Shown one piece after another: positions 7,059-14,673 of a stretch of 34,506 nt of DNA. Every line of letters begins with the position of its first letter. Position 1 is the stretch's first letter. The DNA is from Cyanobacteria bacterium OH_CDB_20. GTDB taxonomy: Bacteria > Cyanobacteriota > Vampirovibrionia > Gastranaerophilales > Gastranaerophilaceae. The stretch is from contig JAEZIX010000074.1 in the NCBI GenBank assembly GCA_023415935.1, forward strand, positions 1-34,506, given 5' to 3'. Under the pieces are notes generated by a model, which ran no database searches, was not told where the DNA came from, and was given only the letters and a program-made list of their open reading frames with translations. A program made the translations under genes and the position numbers.

Positions 7059-8828
7059 ATGAGCATAACGTTTTCAGGATTAGCATCAGGCTTAGATACG
7101 GCAAGTTGGGTTGAGGCATTAGTATCAGTCAAACAACAGGCAGTTACTGACCTGCAAACAAAAGTTACAGGGTTGCAGACCAGCCAAAAATCTCTTTCAA
7201 CAATGAAGAGTTATTTTAGTGCTTTTTCTTCTACTCTTTCAAAATTAGCAGACTCAAAGTTAAGCGCTTCATCTGACGTTTTTTCTAAATTTAAAACAAC
7301 TTCAACTAATTCAAGTGCAGTTACTGCAACAGCTACAGGCGGTGCGGTTGCTCAAAATCTTGATGTTGAGGTAAGTCAACTTGCAACAAGTACAGTAGCT
7401 CAAGGTTCTATAAAATTGGGGCAACAAGTAACAGGCAGCACAAAATTTGCTGACTTAACAGGTGCCTCTACCGGGACTTTTAGCTTCTATGTTGATAATA
7501 AAAAATATTCAATAGACATTACTTCTTCTGATACTCTTGATAATATCGGTAAGAAAATGGTTGATGCAACAAAAACAGAAGACGAGCCTGATGGTCTTGT
7601 CAGCTATTCTGTTTCTAACGGAAAGTTCTCTATTGATGCTGGCGATAGCTCAATAACCCTTGGTTCTACTCAAGATAAGAGCAACTTTGTATCAACAATG
7701 TCTCTAAAAAAAGATGCAAGTACAAATTCATTCACAAGTTCAACAGCTATCAATAAATTCAATATGTCCGCAAAACTTTTGGGAACAAGTTCTCCTTTTG
7801 GAAGCTCTCTTACCGCTGGAACTTTTGAAATAGGTGACGCTAAATTTACAATAGATGAAAATACAACATTAAGTTCATTGTTAAATAAAATAAATGCTAC
7901 TACTGATGCAGGTGTTACTGCTTCTGTTGATTCAACAACAGGTACTTTGAAATTCACCGCAAGTTCAACAGGTGCTTTCAATATAGGTATGGAAGATGGA
8001 ACAAGCAACTTCCTCGAGCTTGCAGGACTTACATCAGGTGGCGGTATAAAAGCCGGAACTCAAACTCTTGGTAAAAATGCTCTTCTTAGCGTGAATGGTA
8101 AAGACATTGAGTCTTTCTCAAATTCTGTTACCAGTGAGACAACAGGACTAACTGGTGTTGTTCTTAATTTAACGGCAGAAACTGAAGAAAATAAACCTGC
8201 AAGTATTGCAATTACTCAGGATGCAAGCTCTACTGTCAGCTCGATTAAAACGTTTATATCTGATTTCAATTCTCTTGTTTCATCCGCTCAATCAACACGC
8301 TCAACAGACAGCAATTTCAAATATGAGTCAGGATTGTCCTCAATTATTACGAGTTTAAGATCTGCTAGTTCAACTGTAACGCTTAAAGACGGAGATTATA
8401 GAACTTTAGCGGATATTGGAATTTCTATTAAATCAAATTCGTCGACTTCAACTGATTCTGATGGAAATGCCACTTATAGCAGTACTTACAAGCTCGAACT
8501 TGATGAAGATAAATTCAATAAAGCACTCCAAGAAGACCCAGAAGCAGTTAAAGAGCTTGTTGTAGGTAATTTAGACAACGGAACAACAGGTTTCACAGGA
8601 AAACTTCAGGAAATTGTTGATGGATCTTTAAAGTCAACTAAAGGTTTCTTTGATGTTAAGTCTACAAACTTGAATTCTAAGATTACGTCACTAAACAATA
8701 AGATTGATAAAAAGAATGAAGATATTGAAACTTATCAGGCACGTTTAGAGGCAAAATTCTCTGCGATGGAAAAAATGATTAGTACAATGAATACCCAATA
8801 TAGCAGTATTTCAGGCATGTTTAGCTAG
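7059..8828 (+). CDS. fliD: Flagellar hook-associated protein 2 (filament cap)
   Basis: A 589-residue FliD, the pentameric cap at the flagellum tip that helps exported flagellin subunits fold into the filament. The N-terminal signature MSITFSGLASGLDTASWVEAL is the typical FliD_N start (ITFSGLASGLDT). The Ser/Thr-rich middle has two repeated-looking beta domains, and the C-terminal 130 residues (YKLELDEDKFNKALQEDPEAV, then a long heptad-rich helix ending near the C-terminus) match FliD_C and its coiled coil. There is no cysteine and no signal peptide, as expected for a type III flagellar export substrate. The ribosome site AGGAG (7045-7049) lies 9 nt before the ATG. The gene stands alone; neither fliS nor flagellin is in the window. 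It shares a bidirectional terminator with the convergent formyltransferase gene. Confidence 0.93.
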   Translation: MSITFSGLASGLDTASWVEALVSVKQQAVTDLQTKVTGLQTSQKSLSTMKSYFSAFSSTLSKLADSKLSASSDVFSKFKTTSTNSSAVTATATGGAVAQNLDVEVSQLATSTVAQGSIKLGQQVTGSTKFADLTGASTGTFSFYVDNKKYSIDITSSDTLDNIGKKMVDATKTEDEPDGLVSYSVSNGKFSIDAGDSSITLGSTQDKSNFVSTMSLKKDASTNSFTSSTAINKFNMSAKLLGTSSPFGSSLTAGTFEIGDAKFTIDENTTLSSLLNKINATTDAGVTASVDSTTGTLKFTASSTGAFNIGMEDGTSNFLELAGLTSGGGIKAGTQTLGKNALLSVNGKDIESFSNSVTSETTGLTGVVLNLTAETEENKPASIAITQDASSTVSSIKTFISDFNSLVSSAQSTRSTDSNFKYESGLSSIITSLRSASSTVTLKDGDYRTLADIGISIKSNSSTSTDSDGNATYSSTYKLELDEDKFNKALQEDPEAVKELVVGNLDNGTTGFTGKLQEIVDGSLKSTKGFFDVKSTNLNSKITSLNNKIDKKNEDIETYQARLEAKFSAMEKMISTMNTQYSSISGMFS

Positions 8829-8853
8829 TTTGTGGTTCGAAAACATAATATTT

Positions 8854-8881
8854 AAAAAGGCAGATTATATTCTGCCTTTTT
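8854..8881. terminator. Bidirectional Rho-independent terminator, fliD / formyltransferase
   Basis: AAAAAGGCAGA (8854-8864) and TCTGCCTTTTT (8871-8881) form an 11-bp stem with a 6-nt loop, A-rich on one flank and T-rich on the other, so it can stop transcription from both convergent genes. Its right edge touches the stop codon of the minus-strand gene. Confidence 0.9.
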
Positions 8882-9834
8882 TAATTTGCGTCATCGCCGA
8901 TATTCACTTTAAATTTTATATAAGCTCTTGTTGAAACGGGAAAAAGTGTTTCAAATATTTTTGGTTTTATAAATTCTATAGCTTTTCCGTCATTACAGCT
9001 TATTGTGATATTTTCTTTTGTCTTATCAATTATTTTAGCTGCTGTTTTTATGTTTGTATTGTTGTTAATAATTTTATAGTCATATACTTCAAAGAAGTCA
9101 TTTTTGTGAGGAATATAGCATTTCATCCAAGGGGTTAGGCCTCTTATTTTTCTATCAATTACTTCTGCTGGTTGGTTAAAATCGATTAGGATGTCTTTTT
9201 CATCTAATTGTGGCTGATAAGTTGCCCTTTTCTCGTCTTGAGGTATAGGAATAATTATGTCACTTGTAATATTTGTGAGTAGTGTCTTGATTTCATTTCT
9301 CGCAGTGCCTGCGCATCTTAGTTTTAGCGTATTCCCATTATCAAAAGGCATAATAGGGATTTCTTTTTGATGTAATATAGCACCGGTATCAAATTTTTCA
9401 TCCATTAGATGAAATGTAATTCCCGTCTTCGATTCTCCAGCCATAATAGTTCGAGAATATGGATTTGGGCCCCTGTATTTTGGCAATAGTGATGGATGGC
9501 AATTGATTGAAGCTATTTTAGGCAAGTTTATGGTTGCCCTTTTGAGTTTCTCGCTCCAAGAAGCAACAATTATAATATCTGCGTTCAGTTTAATGATTTC
9601 ATTTTTAAACTTTTCAGAATTGATGCTTGGAGCTATGATTTCATACAAATTTTGAGAGTTAATAAATAGTTTTTCCTTGGAGGGATTAAAGATATCTTTA
9701 AAAAAGAGCTTTGTTGGAGAATGCAAAACATGGTCATGTCTAAAAACGCCAACGACATTATGACCTGATTCTATTGAGCCAAGTATAATGTTGGTGAACA
9801 TTTCACCGTATCCTGCGATAACAATTTTAAGCAT
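8881..9834 (-). CDS. Formyltransferase, Fmt-like fold
   Basis: A 317-residue 10-formyltetrahydrofolate-dependent formyltransferase. The catalytic core is intact: INCHPSLLPKYRG (110-122) with Asn111 and His113, and DEKFDTGAIL (145-154) with Asp149, the same triad as methionyl-tRNA formyltransferase. A nucleotide-fold start IVIAGYGEMF and a C-terminal Fmt_C-like part (GLTPWMKCYI onward) are present. The first block has GYGEMF where canonical Fmt usually has GTPxFA, and the core reads RGPNPYSR instead of RGxxPxxW. It may therefore be a specialised formyltransferase (sugar or amine) rather than the housekeeping fmt. It begins inside the last codons of the zinc-ribbon flagellar-operon gene (8-nt overlap), so the two are translated as a pair. 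A role in flagellar or surface modification is only an inference. Confidence 0.75.
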   Translation of the reverse strand: MLKIVIAGYGEMFTNIILGSIESGHNVVGVFRHDHVLHSPTKLFFKDIFNPSKEKLFINSQNLYEIIAPSINSEKFKNEIIKLNADIIIVASWSEKLKRATINLPKIASINCHPSLLPKYRGPNPYSRTIMAGESKTGITFHLMDEKFDTGAILHQKEIPIMPFDNGNTLKLRCAGTARNEIKTLLTNITSDIIIPIPQDEKRATYQPQLDEKDILIDFNQPAEVIDRKIRGLTPWMKCYIPHKNDFFEVYDYKIINNNTNIKTAAKIIDKTKENITISCNDGKAIEFIKPKIFETLFPVSTRAYIKFKVNIGDDAN

Positions 9835-10213
9835 CTTTGTCAGGTTTAGTTATTTTCTTTAATACCTTAGGTGGTCCAACATCTTCTTTGATTTTTCTGC
9901 TGCATTTAGGGCAAACAAATGAAAAGCAGCCTTCAGCTGTTGTTAATTCTTCGCAAGAACGGCAGTTGAATACCATTTTTGATGCGATAGGAATAAATTT
10001 TCCTGCTGAAAGATATGATTCAAATTCTTTTGCAGGAATGTTGAACTTTTCAATTATTTTGTTAATATGTACAGTTGGTTCTTCAGACATTTTTACAAAC
10101 TTTGTAATTCCTTCAATCAGCTCAACATGCTTTTGGTAGCATGAATCACAAAAATCCCATTTCGTACTTAGAAATAATTTTCCACATTTTGGACAGTTAA
10201 TTAACTTTGACAT
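9827..10213 (-). CDS. YvyF-like flagellar-operon zinc-ribbon protein
   Basis: A 128-residue cytoplasmic protein with an N-terminal treble-clef/zinc-ribbon CPKCGKLF...CDSC (Cys7, 10, 22, 25), a helical middle (VHINKIIEKFNIPAKEFESYLSAGK is the helix-turn-helix-like part), and a second set of cysteines (84, 87, 96, 101, 104). The opening CPKCGKLF, then CxxC, then a 'winged' helix and 'G+' followed by CxxC matches YvyF (TIGR03826-type), found in flagellar/competence operons of Firmicutes. No catalytic motif. The start ATG at 10213 has only a weak GAGAG ribosome site. A stronger AGGAG further upstream fits an out-of-frame ATG. Promoter TTGGCA/TATTAT is just upstream. It overlaps the formyltransferase gene by 8 nt and faces fliD, in keeping with a flagellar context. 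Confidence 0.7.
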   Translation of the reverse strand: MSKLINCPKCGKLFLSTKWDFCDSCYQKHVELIEGITKFVKMSEEPTVHINKIIEKFNIPAKEFESYLSAGKFIPIASKMVFNCRSCEELTTAEGCFSFVCPKCSRKIKEDVGPPKVLKKITKPDKDA

Positions 10214-10244
10214 GAATAATCTCTCATATATTGACTCCTAATGG

Positions 10245-10274
10245 ATAATACCATAATTGCATTTACTTTGCCAA
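10245..10274 (-). promoter_or_regulatory. Promoter of the YvyF-like/formyltransferase operon
   Basis: On the minus strand, TTGGCA (10274-10269) is followed after 18 nt by TATTAT (10250-10245), with an extended TGG directly before the -10. The start is predicted near 10238, giving a leader of about 25 nt. Confidence 0.6.
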
Positions 10275-10418
10275 TCCTTTACAATTTTATACCATTTGAA
10301 TAAGAACATTATAATGCGCTTTAGTACGATTTATTGTAAAAAATTTCTTAAAATAGTTTTAATAATGTGCTTTTTAAGATAAAATATAATTAACTAAGGA
10401 AAGTGGGCGTAAAAATAG

Positions 10419-11057
10419 TTGTCGAATAGTTTTGATAGTCTAGATAATTTAGAAACCTCTTTGAGAAAATCTTCTGTAATACAAGAGAGAATGAATCTTG
10501 TTTCTACTCATATGTACAAACAGTTTTTAGAGTACCAGCATTCTAATATAAACATGGCTGAAGTCTTTTTAAAAATGCTTGAAAATATGAATATGACAGT
10601 AGAGTTTCTTAAGCAGTCTTTTAATGCGCGCGGTGTTTCTACCCAAAATATATATTATGACCTCGATGCTTCAAAAAATATTGCTGTGCTTAACATTTTG
10701 TGGCATACAATCAGTTTTATAACAAATGTAAACAACAAGCCTCAAGCTCTCCAAAGAGAAAACGGAATTCCTCTTTTTACAGGCAGAATAATGGCCTTAA
10801 AAGGTGATTATCATAAAATAATTCAAGAAAATAAAGAAGATTATATGCAGGCAATTTTGGATCATGAAATTGCATCACTATATGTTCCTGCTGAAAAAAC
10901 AGAGGCTGCCATTATAAAAGTTAAGCACAGAGGAAATACTGAACTTCCAATCAATCAAATGGAAGCCCCAAGGGAGTTTCTACTAAAAGTGATAGAAATT
11001 ATTTGTGGTGGAGGTTTGTATCATGAAGAAAGTTTTAGGAAAACTATTACTTTTTAG
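10419..11057 (+). CDS. Protein of unknown function upstream of lepA
   Basis: A 212-residue protein I do not recognise. It has no signal peptide or membrane segment. The N-terminal 75 residues are Met-rich and look helical (repeated M, NM, LKM spacing), and the rest is mixed with a glycine cluster near the end (IICGGGLYHEESFRK). The start is a TTG directly after an in-frame TAG, so no upstream start exists. A purine run AAGGAAAGTGGG lies 12-24 nt before it, a little far for a ribosome site; the next in-frame ATG is at codon 25. A TATAAT at 10385-10390 may be the -10. It lies 80 nt upstream of lepA in the same direction. No function is proposed. Confidence 0.72.
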   Translation: MSNSFDSLDNLETSLRKSSVIQERMNLVSTHMYKQFLEYQHSNINMAEVFLKMLENMNMTVEFLKQSFNARGVSTQNIYYDLDASKNIAVLNILWHTISFITNVNNKPQALQRENGIPLFTGRIMALKGDYHKIIQENKEDYMQAILDHEIASLYVPAEKTEAAIIKVKHRGNTELPINQMEAPREFLLKVIEIICGGGLYHEESFRKTITF

Positions 11058-11137
11058 GCCTTAATGTTGCTTTAAAAAAACGCTTTACTTATACTTGTTT
11101 TAATTGGAATACCACATAGAAAAAGATTATAAAACTT

Positions 11138-12940
11138 ATGAAATATATTGATAACGTCAGAAACTTTTGCATAATAGCCCATATTGACCACGGCAAATCC
11201 ACATTGGCTGACAGATTGCTTGAAAAAACAGGTACAATTTCTGAGCGCGATATGCAGGATCAGTTGTTAGATTCCATGGATATTGAAAGAGAACGCGGCA
11301 TTACAATCAAACTTAATGCAGCGAGAATGAAATATCATGCAAAAGATGGAAAAGATTATGAGTTAAACCTTATTGACACTCCGGGGCACGTTGATTTTTC
11401 TTATGAAGTCTCACGTTCTCTGGCAGCTTGCGAAGGCGCTTTGCTTATTGTTGACGCTACTCAGGGTGTTGAGGCTCAAACCCTCGCTAATGTTTATTTA
11501 GCTATTGAACAAAACCTTGAAATAATACCGGTTATTAATAAAATTGACCTTCCATCAGCTGATGTTGAGAGGGTTAGACAAGAGATTGAAGAGATTTTGG
11601 GCATTGACGCTTCAATGGCAATTCCTGTGAGTGCAAAAGAAGGAGTTGGAATTGAAGAAGTTTTAGAAGCTGTCGTCGAATTTGTTCCTCCACCTTTAGA
11701 TACTTCTGATAGACCTTTAAGAGCACTTGTTTTTGATAGCGCTTATGACCAATATTTGGGTACTTTATGCTTTTTTAAAATTGTTGATGGGTCTTTGAGA
11801 CTTGGTGATCAGATAAAATTTATGGCATCAGGTAAAAAGTACGAAATTGTTGAGTTAGGATATCTTAACCCAAGCAGAATTCCTGTAAAAGAGCTCAAAA
11901 CAGGCGATGTTGGGTATATGGCCTGCTCTATAAAAGAAATTACAAGGTTTGTCGGAGATACGGTTACAACCGCAGAAAATGGAGCTACAGAACCACTTGA
12001 GGGATACAAAGAAGCTCTTCCTATGGTGTTTTCGGGTATGTATCCTGTCGATAACGACCAATATCATGATTTAAAGGAATCTTTAGAAAAATTAAAACTT
12101 AATGATTCAAGTATAACTTTTGAACCTGAAACTTCTTCTGCTTTAGGATTTGGCTTTAGATGCGGCTTTTTGGGTATGCTTCATATGGAAATTGCTCAAG
12201 AAAGGCTTGAAAGGGAATACAATCTTTCTCTTGTAACCACTGCGCCGAGTGTTATTTATAGAGTTCACAAAACAAGTGGTGAGATTGTTGAGATAGATAA
12301 CCCTGCAAATCTTCCTGATGCGCAGTATAGGGAATATATTGAGGAACCTTACGTAAAAGTAAGTATAATTACTCCGAATGAATTTGTCGGGGCTTTAATG
12401 GACTTATCTCAAACTAAGCGTGGCATTTTTAAGAATATGTCATATCTTGATAAAATCAGAGTTAATCTTGAGTACGAAATCCCACTGAGCGAAGTTATTA
12501 CAGACTTTTATGATCAGCTTAAATCTCGCTCCAAAGGTTATGCTAGTTTAGATTATGAATTTTTGGATTATAAACGTTCAGACTTGGTTAAGTTAGATAT
12601 TCTTCTTGCCGGAGAAGTTGTTGACGCACTTAGTGCGATTGTCCATAAAGATAGTTCTTTCTATATAGGTCAAAAATTAACTTCGAAACTAAGAGAAATT
12701 ATTCCGAGGCAAATGTTTGAAGTTCCTATTCAGGCTGCAATCGGTGGCAGAATTATTGCAAGAACAAACATAAAAGCAATGAGGAAAAACGTTCTTGATA
12801 AGTGCTACGGCGGAGATATTACAAGAAAAAGAAAACTTTTAGAAAAACAAAAACGTGGTAAAAAACGTATGAAATCAGTTGGACGTGTTGAAGTTCCGCA
12901 AGAAGCATTCATGGCAGTCTTAAGTTTAGATGATGATTAA
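11138..12940 (+). CDS. lepA: Elongation factor 4 (ribosomal back-translocase GTPase LepA)
   Basis: A 600-residue translational GTPase that rebinds stalled ribosomes and is reported to act in back-translocation and ribosome biogenesis. All G motifs are present: AHIDHGKST (14-22), RGITIK (G2), DTPGH (G3), NKID (G4) and SAKEG (G5). The C-terminal LepA-specific domain includes ARTNIKAMRKNVLDKCYGGD and ends with KQKRGKKRMKSVGRVEVPQEAFMAVL, the diagnostic LepA tail. Length is exactly typical. There is no strong Shine-Dalgarno; the A-rich AGAAAAAGA lies about 13 nt before the ATG. It is followed 18 nt later by the thioredoxin-like gene. Confidence 0.98.
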   Translation: MKYIDNVRNFCIIAHIDHGKSTLADRLLEKTGTISERDMQDQLLDSMDIERERGITIKLNAARMKYHAKDGKDYELNLIDTPGHVDFSYEVSRSLAACEGALLIVDATQGVEAQTLANVYLAIEQNLEIIPVINKIDLPSADVERVRQEIEEILGIDASMAIPVSAKEGVGIEEVLEAVVEFVPPPLDTSDRPLRALVFDSAYDQYLGTLCFFKIVDGSLRLGDQIKFMASGKKYEIVELGYLNPSRIPVKELKTGDVGYMACSIKEITRFVGDTVTTAENGATEPLEGYKEALPMVFSGMYPVDNDQYHDLKESLEKLKLNDSSITFEPETSSALGFGFRCGFLGMLHMEIAQERLEREYNLSLVTTAPSVIYRVHKTSGEIVEIDNPANLPDAQYREYIEEPYVKVSIITPNEFVGALMDLSQTKRGIFKNMSYLDKIRVNLEYEIPLSEVITDFYDQLKSRSKGYASLDYEFLDYKRSDLVKLDILLAGEVVDALSAIVHKDSSFYIGQKLTSKLREIIPRQMFEVPIQAAIGGRIIARTNIKAMRKNVLDKCYGGDITRKRKLLEKQKRGKKRMKSVGRVEVPQEAFMAVLSLDDD

Positions 12941-12958
12941 TAAAAAGAAGGTGTTATT

Positions 12959-13399
12959 ATGAAAAAGGCTTTACTTGGTTTTGTTGTTGGTTTAGCAATT
13001 GGGATAGGCATAATGAGTGTATATGCAGTTTCTTCTCCTCCAGACCTGAAAAAGTCTTCTTCAAATAGAATAGGGTATTCATATACTTATGCAATTACCC
13101 AGCCAAAGCCGGTTTTAGTGCTCTTTTACACAGATTGGTGCAGTGCCTGCCAAAACTTTTTGCCCATTTATAAACTTCTTTATGAAATATTTGGTAATGC
13201 ATATAATTTTGCGATGATAAATTGCGATGATAAGTACAATCAAAGGTTTGTTGATGCTTTTGGCATTCAGTTTTTCCCTTCGCTATATATAGTTGACGAC
13301 AAAGGTAAAACCAGAACATTTGTTGACCTTGAAAAATGCGGCACACTTGAAGGCCTTAAAACATATCTGGATGATTATTTAAAAAATAAATCTAAATAA
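12959..13399 (+). CDS. Exported thioredoxin-like protein
   Basis: A 146-residue thioredoxin-fold protein facing the periplasm. An N-terminal hydrophobic segment (5-24, with AVSSPP after it) acts as signal peptide or anchor. The fold contains PVLVLFYTDWCSACQNFLPI (51-70) with active-site Cys61-Ser-Ala-Cys64 and a cis-Pro loop FFPSLYIV. The WCSAC site differs from thioredoxin's WCGPC, so its redox potential is likely different; a reductase or disulphide-isomerase-like role in envelope protein folding is possible. An AAGAAGGTG ribosome site lies just before the ATG, 18 nt after lepA's stop, so it is probably co-transcribed with lepA. Confidence 0.85.
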   Translation: MKKALLGFVVGLAIGIGIMSVYAVSSPPDLKKSSSNRIGYSYTYAITQPKPVLVLFYTDWCSACQNFLPIYKLLYEIFGNAYNFAMINCDDKYNQRFVDAFGIQFFPSLYIVDDKGKTRTFVDLEKCGTLEGLKTYLDDYLKNKSK

Positions 13400-13451
13400 T
13401 TTGTTTTATTTCATTTATTATTGTGTCATTATAGGTGTAGTAAAATCTATG

Positions 13452-13457
13452 TATAAT
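13452..13457 (+). promoter_or_regulatory. -10 box of the RND efflux operon
   Basis: TATAAT 38 nt before the ATG of the membrane fusion protein gene; no strong -35 at 16-18 nt. The gene's ribosome site AGAGGA lies at 13483-13488. Confidence 0.45.
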
Positions 13458-13495
13458 ATGCGGTTAGTAAAGATTTAAGGGCAGAGGATTTTTTT

Positions 13496-14671
13496 ATGAA
13501 TGAGAAGACGAAAAAACTAATAATAATTGCGTTAGTTTTAGTTATAATTTTACCTATTGTATGGCAAAGAGTAATGTCATTTGTTATAGACAATATGAGA
13601 AAAGCAGCAATGATGGCACCTCCAGAAGTAGAGGTAACAAAAGTTGTTGAAAAAGAAATTTACGATAAAGCAGAATCAACTGGAAGACTTGAGGCAAAAT
13701 ATACAGTAGATGTTATCGCAAGGGTCAATGGCTGGCTTGAAAAAAGATATTTTCAAGAAGGTGCTTTTGTTCGCAAAGGTCAGACTCTTTTTCTTATTGA
13801 ACCTAATGAATACCAAATAGCTGTTCAAAATGCCCAAGCTGCAGTCAGACAATCGCAAGCAGCACTTACTAATTCGCAAAAAGAACTCCAAAGAGCAGCA
13901 GAACTTGTAAAAAGTGATTATGTCAGCAAATCTTATTATGATACAGCTTTAGCAACACGTGATCAAAATAGAGCAATGCTTGACGTTAACAGAGCTAATC
14001 TTGCAAAAGCCAGATTAAATCTAAGTTATACAAGAGTAGTTTCTCCAATTGACGGTAAAATCGGTAAAATTCTTATCACAGAAGGTAATTTAGTAAATAC
14101 TCAAGCGGGAAAATTAGCTCAAATTGTAAGTGTTGATCCAATATATGCAAAATTTAATCTAAAAAGTGAAGATTATCTTAAATTTAAAAAATCAGATTCA
14201 AAAACCGAATTGTCTAATATGCAGGTAGAAATTGAGCTTGCAGACGGTTCAAAATACCCGACAAAAGGCAAAGTTGAATTTGTTAACAATGTTGTAGATC
14301 CTTCGGTAGGTACGATTGATTTAAGAGCAACATTTCCAAATCCAGATAAATTGTTAGTTCCAGGTGATTATATTAAAGTTGTTGCTTCTTCTGTAACCAG
14401 CCGTAAGGTGGTTTTAGTTCCACAAGATGCTGTTCAAGACAGTGTTGACGGGTATTACGTTATGGTGATTGATGCTAAAGGTAAAGCTCAACAAAAAATC
14501 ATTAAAGTCGGAGATGAAATTGATAAATGTTGGACTGTTTTAGAAGGTTTAAATCCTGGAGATAAAGTTATAAATAAAGGTTTGCAAAAAATCAGACCGG
14601 GAATAAAAGTCAAATTCGTTGATTCAACTGAAGAAGACCAAAATAAAAACGAAACAAAGGAAAATAAATAA
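13496..14671 (+). CDS. RND efflux membrane fusion (periplasmic adaptor) protein
   Basis: A 391-residue HlyD/AcrA-type adaptor linking the inner-membrane permease to the outer-membrane channel. The N-terminus has a single hydrophobic anchor (KLIIIALVLVIILPIVW, about 7-23) and no lipobox Cys, so it is membrane-tethered rather than lipid-anchored. Then come the lipoyl half-motif RVNGWLEKRYFQEGAFVRKG, an Ala/Gln-rich alpha-hairpin (NAQAAVRQSQAAL and onward), the second lipoyl half SYTRVVSPIDGKIGK, and a beta-barrel and membrane-proximal domain with VLVPQDAVQ. A good AGAGGA site precedes the ATG by 7 nt. The gene is followed after 2 nt by the permease. Confidence 0.93.
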   Translation: MNEKTKKLIIIALVLVIILPIVWQRVMSFVIDNMRKAAMMAPPEVEVTKVVEKEIYDKAESTGRLEAKYTVDVIARVNGWLEKRYFQEGAFVRKGQTLFLIEPNEYQIAVQNAQAAVRQSQAALTNSQKELQRAAELVKSDYVSKSYYDTALATRDQNRAMLDVNRANLAKARLNLSYTRVVSPIDGKIGKILITEGNLVNTQAGKLAQIVSVDPIYAKFNLKSEDYLKFKKSDSKTELSNMQVEIELADGSKYPTKGKVEFVNNVVDPSVGTIDLRATFPNPDKLLVPGDYIKVVASSVTSRKVVLVPQDAVQDSVDGYYVMVIDAKGKAQQKIIKVGDEIDKCWTVLEGLNPGDKVINKGLQKIRPGIKVKFVDSTEEDQNKNETKENK

Positions 14672-14673
14672 TA

